Shown here one piece after another: positions 12,601-25,900 of a DNA stretch of 64,000 nt. Where the stretch lies: the NCBI GenBank assembly GCA_958510825.1, contig OY294047.1, positions 44,623,365-44,687,364 on the forward strand. The letters are read 5' to 3'. Under the pieces are notes generated by a model, which saw only the letters and a program-made list of their open reading frames with translations, was not told the origin of the DNA and ran no database searches. Numbering within the stretch: the first letter of the stretch is position 1; each line of letters begins with the position of its first letter. The position numbers and the translations under genes were made by a program. The DNA is from Brachypterus glaber. Its lineage: Eukaryota > Arthropoda > Insecta > Coleoptera > Kateretidae.

Positions 12601-15600
12601 TTTATCATGGGGAGTTGTTTTAAGACTATTTGGCGCCGATAAAAGCTGGAGAGGATGGCCAAATTTCGACTTGTACGAAAATTTTGCAATTTTTTAAAAA
12701 TTAATGTTATTTCATTACCTATCTAGCCGGGGCTACGTTAATTTCCGCTCGGTAATTTTTTGATATGTTTTGAGTTTTATCATAGAGAGTTGTTTAAAGA
12801 CTATTTGGCGCCGATAAAAGCTGGAGAGGATGGCCAAATTTCGACTTGTACGAAAATTTTGCAATTTTTTTAAAATCAATGTTATTTCATTACCTATCTA
12901 GCCGGGCTACGTTAATTTCCGCTCAATAATTTTTTGATATGTTTTGTGTTTTATCATAGAGAGTTGTTTAAAGACTATTTGGCGCCGATAAAAGCTGGAG
13001 AGGATGACCAAATTTGAACTTATACGACAATTTTGACGTTTCTTGCCCTTTTTTATATATTTATGGGCCCAAAAGGACTTAATTCGATCTAAAACTACTT
13101 ACTATCGGTTTTTTATTGTTTTTAAATGAAATGGAGTCGATTTTAAAAATTTTTTATTTTCGTTGCAAAAAAACGTTGCAAACTTCAGCTTCATATATTT
13201 TTTGCTCTTATCGAGGGGTAAACCTCCTGCAAAATCTTGTGTACAACCGTCACAAAATCTTGCAAAATCGAATTAACAAATTATGTATATTGTCATTCGA
13301 AACCCTCGCGAAATCTTGCGAAAACACAAATGTCGCGAAGTCTTGCGAAATCTTGAAAAATCTTACATCTTGGATAATGCGAAATCTTGTGTACGCGAAT
13401 TCTCCAGCGAATTCTGTAGAGATTTACCCCTCGCCTTTTATGGTGTGCTAGCTTACTCTGGGAGCGTTCAAGTATTACGTAACGCGCTAGGGGGGGGTCT
13501 CGAAAACGTTACGCCGCGTTACAGAGGGGGGGGGGTGTCAGTAAAAATGTTACGTAACACTTAAAAAATTATAAACTTATAAAATGTTTATTGGATCACG
13601 TTTTTAACAATGATCTAGGATTAAAGAGACCGATTTCTTGCAAATTTTATTGCACAGGGCGTGGTTAACAGTTCACTAAATCCTCTAAACAAAAACAATT
13701 AGAGATGGAAAACCATAGCCAATAACCGGTTTTCGGTTAACCGGTTGCGGAAATTACATCAGACCGGTTTTGGGTTAAAACACGAAAGCAATAACCGGTT
13801 AAAAACCGGTTTAAACCATAAAGAAAAATTTCCTTTATTTTTTTTTACTTTTTGTAAAATGTTACGTAACAAATAGGGGGGGGGGGGTTCTCGAAAATGT
13901 TACGCCGCGTTACATGTGGGGGTGGGGGTCAAAAATGGCCAAATTTTGCGTTACGTAATATTTGAACGCTCCCTCTCGGATAAAATCGGTATCAAAAGTT
14001 CTTCTTTTAGGACGCCAGTTGTTCGGGTTCGCAGAGGATACTCATTCTACTCCCAAGTGTATACCAAATTGATGCATTACCTGTATATAAATTTTAATTT
14101 ATTTAAATATTTAAAATACTTACGTGGCCTTGTGGGCACATCTCCTTCCTCCAACTGTCTTAATTCGACTTCTAATTTGTTTATTGTCTGATAATTGTGT
14201 TGCATTAATTTCATGATTTTTTTTATGAATCCTACGTAATCTGAAAAGAAAAAACACATTGTTTAGTGGTAATTTATTACGATTCTACGATCCATTAAAC
14301 CCGATTACAGTAGGCCAATAAAAAAAAACAAATAGAAAGTGAAAAAAGAAAATGTCATATTGACAAGTGAAAATTGCACCAGGTGCATAGCGTAGCTACT
14401 TGATAGAAAATTGCATATTTTAAATATAATTTTGCAATAAAATAGATTTATTTATTGGTGAGTTTTTATATTAAGTCATGGAGAGATCCAAATAAGATTA
14501 AATTAATAATTGCTTAATCTTTGTATTAAAAAATTGAACCAAAAAAAGGTAAAAAAATATAGGCAAAAAGTATTGTTATACTTTAATACCTAGTATACCA
14601 TAGTTTGGAATTAGTTCATGGTCTTTCTTATTATAATCTTCGCAAAAAAAAACAGAAGAATTTTAGTCAAAATTTATATTAGCTCGACATGAACATATTT
14701 ATTAAAACAAACCGTGAAGATATGTAATGCTACGCATTTCATTATATGTGACTTGGTCTATGAAAAAGACTTAGGTGTCAAAAAATCATTTTCCACTTTT
14801 TTGCCGATTCGGATAGTGTTTGAGACGCTCTTTCAGCTTTTCTCGAAAACTTGTTTTCGCAAGTAAGCCCCCTTTTCATAGACCAGGTCACATATACTAT
14901 TCACAGTAAATGGTATATTGCATTTTCTCTAATACTTAAAAAAAGATTTTAAAAAAATTCAAAAAAACTTAAAAATTTCAACAATTTTTTTTTTGATTTT
15001 TTTTCGCGTAATACAATTTTTTTTTGTAAATAAAAAAAATATAAAGGACAATTTTTTTTAAATAAGTAAGATCTTAAGATCTTTTTTTAAAAAAGCGATT
15101 TTTTTTAAAAAAAAGTCCTATTTAAAAAAAATTGTTTTACGCAAAAAAAAATAAAAAATGTTGAATTTTCTTTTTTGATTTTTTTTTCAAAAAAAAAAAT
15201 TCGATAATTTTTTTTTTTCAATTTTATTTTTGTGAAAAACGAAAAGTTTTTTATTTGTTTTTAATGATAGTTTTTTCATTTTTTAAAAAAGTTTAACCCC
15301 CCATAAATTTTTTGTTTTCAAAAACAATAGGGGTCTTCCCCTTATAGAACTTGATTGAAAATTTAAAGTCGATCGGATTATTCTTTCTTGAGTTATTGTG
15401 TCTACAAAAATCAGACAGACAGACAAAAAAAAATCTTATTTTTTCACAAAACAAATTTGTATCCAATTTTTTTTTGTCTGGAACGATTTTTGAAAATTCT
15501 GGATAATTCAAAACAACCGTATAATACCATTTTAGCGCAGGCGCGCCTAGGCGCTGTGAATACTATAATAACGAAAATTTAAGGAGAACCTCCTAAAGTA

Positions 15601-16831
15601 GCGCCATAAAATTTCTAGAGAAAAGAAAAAATAACAAAATTCGCACCAAACAGTTATATTATTTTAAAATTACACATTTTTTAACGTGTTACCAAAACTG
15701 AGATCAAAAGGTAACATAGTTTAAAAAAAACTGGGAGCCCAGGTTACAGTTTTTAACGTTACAAAAAGTATTACAAAAACCGGGATCTCAAACTATCATA
15801 GTTCTATACGTTACAGAAGGTGTAACAAAACATGCGAAGCATTTCATACATATTTACATGTTATTTTTAATTTAACGTAGATCACTTACTTTCAGATCAA
15901 GTTCAAGAATAAATAAAAACACCTTGTGGTAGATAATTTAATTTCTCTATTATTCTAAAGGTAGTAAACAAGCTGGGAAAACTAGGGTTACTCGATCGGT
16001 TGTTTTTTTGTCTAGTTGGTGTTTTGGTGGTTGGTCGGTTTTCAGACGAAAACTTCCATAAACCTAAACGGCTAACTACCAAAACACCAGACAAAATAAT
16101 AAACAACGGATCGAGTGACCCTAATAAAAACTATGTAGCTATTTAAAAAAAAAACAAATTTAATTTCAAACTGAGGGTAGCACTGTTTCGGCCTCATTTG
16201 GTATCATCAGCGCATAATTGGGAATACAATGTGCTGTCCACAGTCCGGTTAAACCGGAAGTGACTGAAATGTACTTTTTATGTTAAAATTTGTTTAATAT
16301 TTACGAAAAATACACTGCCCAGTAAAAGAGCTTTCCCATTTGTCACCTCCGCGCGTAAAATGGATTTTTTATAATCAGATTCGCTTTTAGCAAACTTAAA
16401 AATATACCAATTTTCACGAAAACTACCCCCAACCCTCAGGGGGTGGATTTAGAATTTTTTTATTATCATACTCGCTTTCAGCAACCTCAAAAACCCCAAT
16501 AATCTATTTTTTATTCCAAATCATTTTACTAATTATGGTAGTTATAGTCCTATTACTAGAATTTTAAGGTATGCAAACTTATATGCTGGAGGTACTGATC
16601 TTATAGGAACATCAACTATTAAGTTTAAGGCCCAACTAAAACGTGTTCTGTAGCATATTTTCGATTCTTTTTACTTTAATTTTTGCCTTTTTTGGTAATT
16701 GTAAGTAATTATTATTTTTGTTTTCTTTTTCGTTCCTATATATTTTTATCTTATGTTATGATTCAATGATTCAATTAAATATTATTTATACATATTTTAT
16801 ATATTATATTATATTTTATACTGAATATTGG

Positions 16832-16898
<67 letters not shown>

Positions 16899-19800
16899 TT
16901 GTAACATGTATTAAAAATTGGGTGTATCCCGTAAATAAATATCTAAATCTAAAATACCAGTTTTTACTACCCCCCCCTCAGGGATGAAATTAGAAAAAAA
17001 AAAATTGAAAAATTTCAAAATGGGAAAGCAATTATTATCAGATTCATATATACCAATTTTGACGATAAAAAAAACCGTGTGTGCCATATATGGGACAGTA
17101 TGCGGAAAGGGGTTAAATTTCTAACTTTTTAAAATAAATGAAATTTTTTTTGAAAATCACGAATCAAAATGGGAAAGCAAAAGGGGCTGTACTGCGGTTT
17201 GGTTACACCTTGTATAACTAATATCAATAATTCCCGTGAACCCTACAACACTTTATTTAATTAGGAGCAATATAAAATGATTTAAAGTTATACCTATCTT
17301 GTTTCTGTCCGTAATATTAAATTGGCAAAGGCTTATAAGATCAGCTCTATAAATAAACGTTGTCTGCATTGTTTGTCACGAAAGTGATATAAAATAAATC
17401 GCTATTTTATTGATTATTATAATAAACAATGGAATTGCAATTTTTCAGCACGTGATAAATTTATTTGGCCAATCATATCACCAGGCACGAAAAAAGTGCG
17501 AAGTTTGGATTTGTGGGCCTGTAAAAAATTAACTAGGGTAGATATTTAAAATCTAAAAGTTATGACAGGAATCATTTTTATTTAGTAATATTTCAATAAA
17601 AAAATTGAAATCGTGCGGATTTTTTTTTTTGGGCTCAAATACATATAAAAAAACATTGTGCGCTATATCTCAAGATTTTGAGGGTCCACGATTTTTTTAG
17701 ATGTCAGATTTGGTTTCAGCGTCAAAAAATGCATAGGAATAGCAGTCTTCATTAGAACTCCGGACTTTTTTTTATTTTGTGGGGCTGTATAAACTTGAAT
17801 ACAATACTATTATATATAATATATATCATATTATAATACAATATTTTAAGAACTCTTTGACATAGAAAATTGAAATTTGAACCAAAGTTTTATTACATGA
17901 TAATAACCTTTGTTCATAATTTCATGTCTCCGTTGTACAGTAGTAAGCGTTATAAACGATGAAACTAAACATGAAAACATTTTTGCGTTCCTAAGGTCCA
18001 TTAAAAATTAAATCTTTGAAAAAAGGCCAAATCATACAAAAATTTTAAAAAATACTATTTTTGTAATATTTTTAATAAATGTATTTGTTTTATTCTGCAA
18101 AAACCCAAGTTTCCCACTACACATTTAAATTTTGCACTGCACATTTAAATTTGCCAATGCAGTTTTTTGCTTTCCCATTTTGGAAATTTTCAATATTTCG
18201 GAAAGCCTTGTAAAAATTTTCAAATTTTTTTTTGTGTATTTTTGCGTTTTATGACGTTTTATGTCAATATAAATCAATTTGGAGCAAAAAAAAAAAATTT
18301 CGCTCGGTCGGTCGGTCGATCGATCTGTCCGGGAAATCTTGTGGGCACAATAACTTAAGAACGCTTTAAGCTAGAGACTTGAAATTTGGCATACAGGTAT
18401 GTTACCAAAAGTTCTCACTCGGGATTGTTTTTGGTAAACATTGAGGTGCGGAAAGGGGGCAATGGGGAGGAATACATTTTTTTTAGAAAAATTTGAAAAT
18501 TGCTATATATGGGTTTTCAAGGTTGCTGAAATTAAATATGATAAAAAAACTTTTCTAATTCCACCCCTAGGGGGTGAGGGGGTACATATTTTTCAATATT
18601 ATTAATATTTTCTTCAAAATTGGTATATAGGGGTTTTTGGGGTCGACAAATATGAATCTGATAATACTTTTTTTTTAATTTCACCCCCTGAGGGTTGGGG
18701 GTAGTTTTCGTAAAATCTGATTATAAAAAAATTCTAATTTTACCCCTAAAGGGGCAGAGGGTAGTTCGTGAAAATTGGTATATTAAGGTTTTTATGGTTG
18801 CTGAAATTGAATGTGATAATAAAAAATCAATTTTACGGGCGGAGGTGAAAAATGGGAAAGCTCTTTTACTGGGCAGTGTGTTTTTTTTCAAGGTGCACGT
18901 TAAAATAACCCCTAGGACCCTAGGGGTTATTTTAGCGTGCAGGGCCATGCATGATAGGTTATTTTTAATAATTTCGACTTCAAGAAATAATTTTGCGAAT
19001 AAAATCTAAATTATACTAACTTCGTAAAGTCAAAATTAAAAAAAAAAAATATCTCTACACCTTCGACCTTTTGCCATCTCAAATTAGAAATCTCAACTAA
19101 AAACGGCCAAATAAAAATAAATAAAATAAAGGTAATGGAGCTCTCTACAACTAGAATTATGAAACAAAAGACGTCTACCCTATCTCTATCTCATTTGTGC
19201 TACACTTTCCAGCAAACCAAATAAATACTGTATTTGTTTTTCATACAACAAACACAGTATTTATTTGGTTGGCCGGAAATGTAGCAGTGAGCGGCACGAA
19301 CGAACATAGCTAATGTGAATCTGTAGAATAAGATAATTCTACTAAAATTTAGATGGCGCCAGTAATTTCTTTAATAATATAGTACACTTTTCGCCCGGCC
19401 AAGTAAATATTGTATTTGTTCAACAAAGAACAAATACAGAATTTGTTTGGTTGGGTGGAAGTGGGAGTGTATGTATGTCTTCTATCCTTTTTGGCTAGAA
19501 CTTTTGTCCCTGTCTAATCTAACGGGAGAAATCTCCATTAAGAAATACATCGAAAATAATTTAAACATTGTTATGTATGTGTGAATTTCTCAGTTTTTCA
19601 TGATTTTTCTGAGTCAGTAGTAATTACGTTATTTATTGAAATTACCTACTCATCTAGAACTTTCCAGTTCCACCTACAGTTTCATTAAATTGATGAATAA
19701 ATATTTACATTGTTTATAATAATTGTGTTATTCATAAGGGCTTGTTCATTAACAGTACCCGGCGTATTTCCAGTTGTAGTCCAGTCTTCAAGTCAATAAA

Positions 19801-22800
19801 AGAGGCTTTAGGGGCTGTCCATATATTACGTAACGGTTCCTAGTATTTTTTCCCTGTGTGATATTGATTATGAACGAGGGGCTAACCGCGTCTGAAATTT
19901 GTACAAAAAAGTTCCTTTTTGCAAAGAATTCCTCCGGAGTTCCTCGGAGTTCCACCAGAGTTTCTTGGGAGTTCCTCCTGTGTTCCTTAAGAGTTCCTCT
20001 CTGGAAGGGGTAATTTTTGGCAAATAAGGCGTAGAAATTACCGCTATGCACTACTCAAAAAAAAGCTTTGTCCCTGACGGTTACTACCAAACTTGGCGCC
20101 CCCTTTAAAACAAAAATTGGCGGTTTCAAAAAGCTTTGTTTGTCCCTGACGGTTTCTACCAAACTTGGCGCCCCTTCAAAACAAAAATTTGGCGCCCCAA
20201 AATTCAAAATTACCTTCAGGAAAAAAAAAACTTTGTCCCTGACGGTTTCTACCAAACTTGGCGCCCCTTCAAGACAAAAATTGGCGCCCAAAGGTAGGAT
20301 GTTTTGATAAGATGTTTGTAACGGCTCATCTAGTTTGAAAATAAAGACGTTAATCCGCATGGGTAATAAATAATAATTGTGTGACCGCATCTGAAATTTG
20401 TACAAAAGAGTTCCTTTTTGCAAAGAGTTCCTCCGGAGTTCTTCAGAGTTCCTCGGAGTTCCTCCAGAGTTCCTTTGGCTTGTACAAAAGATTTCCTCGC
20501 GGTCAGCCCCTCGATTATGAATATATTTTTTTTAAGTTTGAGTGATTTTTTCGTGTAATTTTTTTAAAGGTTATGTTATACTATATTTTAGGTTCATGTT
20601 TGTTTTATCGAAAAAAACGAATCAATAGTGAGAATACAGTTAAATTTATTGCGAAACAAAAATGTTATATTGTTACGCGTTACACAGGGGGGGGGGGTTG
20701 GTAAATGTGACAGTTTGTTACACAGGGAGGAGGGGGGTATTTTTTTTTAATTGCGTTACGTAATATATGGACAGCCCCTTACCTGGAAATAATTCAGGGA
20801 GTTTTGAATTTCGGTTTATTGGGTAGAGCTAATGGCAGAAAATAAAAAAACAATTTTGCGACGTTGAACTCGATTTGGAAGTTATTTTTTTAAAGTGTTT
20901 TAAAATATCTCTTAAACGTTACACTATACGTTTTTAGATTTTTTTTTTCGAAAACCCAAAATTGTTCTTTATCGTCGGTTAGGCATGCCCCTTAGAATAT
21001 TTTGGGTAAAAATTAAAAAAATCAATCTGGCACTTTCTTTTTAATTTACCTAAAATTATTTTTTTAAAAATAAATCACACATTTGTACCCCATTATCTCG
21101 AGTAAACCGATTTTCGAATCACCATTGTATTAAGCATAAAAAAACCTTCCTAACCGAGTCATAACAAAAAATCTAAAAGCCTAGAGTGTAACGTTTAAGG
21201 CGGTACCGTGAATTAGCTAAAAAAAAGTCGTACAAAAACAAAAAATGTTGGAGATTTGGTCCTCTTTATTTTCAAATTAAACATTTTTTGTCCTAGGATG
21301 CACCGATATTGAAATATTTTAAAAAGTCCGTTTTTTGTGAAAAATAAGTTAAAAAATGAACGTTCCAAATGGAGTTCAATGTCGCAAAATTGTTTATTTG
21401 TGGCCTCAAACCCTACCCAAAAAACCAAATATCTAAGCTCCCTGAATTATTTCCAGGTAAAGCCTCTTTTATTAACTTGAAGACTGGACTTAACTGGAAA
21501 TACGCCGGATACTGTTCATTAATTACGTTAAGCAAGCCGGTCTTTTTTTTTTAATGTAAAGATATTATTATTATTATTGAAGTTAATATCTAAAATACCG
21601 TAAAATGTAAAAAATTTAAAAAAATCGATCAAAAAAATATTAAATATCAAAAATACAAAATTATATTTTTTTTTAATGCTCACGCATCCATGCCTCGATC
21701 CATGCATACCTACGCAAATGTACGTAGATTACATACACATTTTACATTTCAAATATGATAAAAATATGGTGACAAGCCGTGACAATCATTACATGTAAAG
21801 CAAACAAGCAAAAACCGATAAATCCATGTTATCCAATTTTGAATTATTAGCAGGAAACTTGTACATCGTAATCCCAAAAAAATTATAAAAAATCCTAAAA
21901 CTGGCGAAAACTTTTGCTTCTATACGATGCGCTATATCAAGAAAGCGCTATAAAATTAGCAAGAATGGATACTTAGATCAACATATGCAAAAAGTGGATT
22001 TATCGGGTTTTGTATGTTTGCTCTACACATTATATAGACATTGTAAATAAAAAGAAATATGTAAAGTTTAATGCGATACTGTTATATTTTTAGCTTTCCA
22101 TTATCTACAGATAATGGAAAAGGAAATTGTCAGGGCGTGAGATGTTGGTTTTTATATATTTATGTCGCAAACATATATTTATGTTTAAAACAAGCTGTGA
22201 AGATATTTTTATCAAAAATATCATGAGTAAAACAGCATTTTAGTTATGGATTTTGCGACTCTTATAAGCTGATAATAGCAAGCATTTTGCGTGTTCTTAT
22301 AGGCCCATAAGAGGTCTCTACTTTTTGTTCTTTTGGGTTGGCAACAGACCTGGCCTATCGCTTGACGTTTTCCGTGCAAATGACAATGTCGCTTTAAAGT
22401 TGAATTTTCTACAAAATTTTGTGTTTAGGTTATGTTCTACAGTGTTAAATTTTTGGCTTGGTTTCTTGCAGTGAAAAAGAGAAGAAATGACTATAAAATA
22501 TATCAAAATAATATTCGTTCTTAGAATTTTAAACATGGCGAAAACTGTAATGCCAACCCGAAACAAAAATCCCTAAATCAGTCATCAATTTAAATGTAAG
22601 TTTTTTTTAAACTTTAGAGCAAAATATAAAAAATTGTATAAAGCACTCGTTTCATAACACGTTTTTAGCGCACTAGTACTTTAGAAAACTTACCGTGTGG
22701 CTTACTATAACGGAGATATTAAGGATTGATTTTGAGGGTCCTGTTCCGGTGCCAATTTCAATTAAATTTGGACACAGCATCTCACACACCACAAAGACAT

Positions 22801-22897
22801 TGCTCAAACCTTTTTATATTATTTTTTATATTTTATGAATTTTTGGTTTAAAATAATAATAATAATAATAAAGGTCTTTATTGAAATAAAAGACCTC

Positions 22898-22933
<36 letters not shown>

Positions 22934-25900
22934 CTTAAACCAAAAAGTCATAAAATATAAAAAGTTTTGAGCCATATCTTTGTGGCGTGTGACATGCTGT
23001 GTCCAAATTCAAATCAAACAAAAAATATTTTCTGAGTCAGAAATTCTGACTGCATACATGGTGATCAGTAACTGACATGCCAAAATTTAAGGCCCTTTAA
23101 AATTGTATTAAAACAGGGTTTTTAATTCTAGTACCCTTTAAGCTAGAGCGACGAGGTTTTGCACGTACACCAGTATTAATAATGGCAATTAATTTTTTTT
23201 TTTTGATTTTTTGTAAAAAATATAGATTCCTTGAGTTAAATAGTAAAAATACATAAAAAATGTCATAGTGTAACACTGTAGAAGCAACCGTTTAAAAAAA
23301 ATGCAGTTAAGAGGAAGTACTTAACATTTTGTGCTACCAAAAATGTTACTTTTTAAAAGGCTAATACTTCTTTAATATATTAAATTTAGGTCTTTTGGTG
23401 GGGAATACTTTTTCTCAGTTTTAAATGAAGAATCACCCTGCAGCATAAACATTTTATTGGTGCTTTTCTTGTTCCCATTTAATATACATATCTTTAAAGG
23501 GCCGTAGCTTACTTAGGACTCATTTCCGGACAAACCTTTATATGATTTTCTTATGTTTTTGGATGTAGAATCACCTTTTAAATTTTGGCATGCCTATTAT
23601 TGATCACCCTATCTGCAATGAAAAACTGTAACAAGGCCAGATACCAAACTAATCGATAGTATCGATTTGATACAACTCACCTCTTGGAAATTCTTGCGGA
23701 CTGACCAGTTCCCTGAAGAAATCTTGAGCAATGCCAGCCTGCCCATCTTCAGAGAACCCGTTTTGCTTGCTCGCTGCAGGCTTGAACCAAAACCGCAGCG
23801 TTCTCGATTCCTGTGTGTGTTTCCCTGTCTGTCCGCTGACCAAATATACGCGGAACTCCAGGGTTAGTTGAGGTGGGGACGATTCACCATTTTCTGCAAT
23901 AAAATATTAGGTTTTTCACAGTTTCTGTGGTAAATACCCTAAAAATTCAAAATACACTACTGGAAAAAATTAAAGGAACAAAAAAAATTTCTACATTTTT
24001 TAGAGATTTTTGAAAGGCTGTATCTCAGTTAAAAATGGTCGTATGGAGATTAAAAAAAAAATAATTTTGAAGCTTGAACTTTCTAGTTTTGAGATCTTTT
24101 TCCAAATGGTTTTATTTTTTTTTCGTGGGAATTGGAAAAAAAATTCTCAGTTAAACCAATTTCTTGGACAGTTAGCTTGTTTATTCAGCTTTAATTTGTT
24201 TTTTTTATCTATACGTTGATTTTTCGCTGAGATATCTGACTTTAAATGAAAAAGGATCATTGATCAGCAACTAATGACCGCACAAAAAATCAAAGGGCGG
24301 TTTTAAAAACTTGAATAAACTCTCTACCTACCAACCTACTCTACCTACCATGATTTTTAAAGAAAAAATTTTTTTTGGTCCTTCACATTAATTTTTCAGA
24401 AAATCTACGGCAAATTTTGATGAAACGACTAACGTTGAGCGTAATTAAAGCTAAATAAACAAGCTAACTGACCAATGCATTGGTTTAACTGAAAAACATT
24501 TTCCCAATCCGTGGTCAAAAAAAAAAATTGGAAAATTTCTTATGATTGTGCAATAAACGTACCTCACAAAAAATAGCCAAAAGATCTCAAAACTAGAAGC
24601 ATAAAGCTTAAAATTCTTTTTTTTTTAATCTCCATACGACCATTTTTCACTGAGATACAGCCTTTCAAAAATCACTAAAAAATTTAGTTATTTTTTTTGT
24701 TCCTTTATTTTTTCCAGTAGTGTAGTTTCAAGCGCCAAAAAAAATACATCTTAATAAGTTTGTATTAGTATCACTATTAGTTTGAGACAGCTCTCCCGGA
24801 GAGCTATATTTGCTTACGGAGAGCCTCTCCGTAAGCAAAATATAGTCTGGTAACCAGACTCCGGTTAATAGCAATTGCCGTTTTTTTTGTGGGCCTGTGT
24901 TATTAATTGATTAATCGCTTTGATAAGATTAAAAGGTTACTTAATACCCATATTGAAAACAACAGTATCCATATATTATACGTTAAACAGAAGTGAATAA
25001 AATTACATAAAAACTACTATCTCTTCCTATAAAGACAATTTAATTGAAACAGACGACAAAAGATCGATTGAAAGGTTTGTTACAATTAAAGTTTATTGAC
25101 TTTTGAAACTATCTAGTTTATTTGATATTAATTTCTCAAAAATATCAAAGCATATGGTCGTACAGAAGAAGCAAGACCGCTTATTGGTTATTTCATAACT
25201 CCTAGAAAATTGGCAAGCTATAGTCATGGGCGCTTTGTGTTCTGTGGGCGCTACCCTCTTCACGACAAAGCTCGTCGAGGCTTGAGTTGGAAAAATCAAC
25301 CCTCCAGTTAAAACAAATCATGTTTTACCAGGGGTAAAGCTTTTTTCTAGGCTTTTTAGTCATTAATATTTCTCCACCGTAAAAAGTTGGAAAATTCCTT
25401 AATCCTTAGTTGGGAAATTTTTGTTCTGCCCCCCCTAGGTTGGTATTCTTAACAAGGACAACAATAATTCTGTTACTTCCACGTAGTGTTTAGTATTTAT
25501 TACAGTTAAAGTAGGCAAGCAAGTATTTATCTTACTGTATAATTGTCTGCCTAGTAGTAGTAGCAACATTGTACTACATTGAATAGAATTGGCAACGCCG
25601 CGAATACGAGTCAGCGATCTTACATATGACAGCGTATCGAGAAACATGCCGACTTTGAGGTTAGGTTCAGATATAAAATGTACATTAAATTAAGTTATAC
25701 GGGCTAATAAATCCAACCATGCATGATCCAAAGCACCAAGACAGTACTACAGTATCTACGGGGTACCCCTGTACACAGGACAAGTAGTTAGTTCGGTGAG
25801 ACCAATTAAAAATCCTATTTCACACGCTTCCCTCCAAATAGATACCTTACGAAAGCCCTCGCGCTTAATAATTCCAATCAAATTAAAACAAAAGTCTTTT

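Larger units (their letters stand above)
19741..21538. mobile_element. foldback with a family F element inserted in its left arm
   Basis: CGGCGTATTTCCAGTT...GTCCAGTCTTCAAGT...AAAGAGGCTTTA (from about 19760) is inverted at 21455-21515. The arm is interrupted after GGCTTTA by the element 19811-20778 and resumes at TTACCTGGAAATAATTCAGG, matching the right arm. The loop has another inverted pair (AACGTTACACTATACG / GAGTGTAACGTT, 20918 and 21183). Confidence 0.75.

Noticed and set aside
12038..13012. CRISPR-like regular repeats
   Set aside because: The 175-bp units are repeated throughout without unique spacers, in a eukaryotic genome: a satellite array.
16718..16987. 89-residue frame rich in Ile/Tyr/Phe
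   Set aside because: Produced by (TA)n and poly(T).
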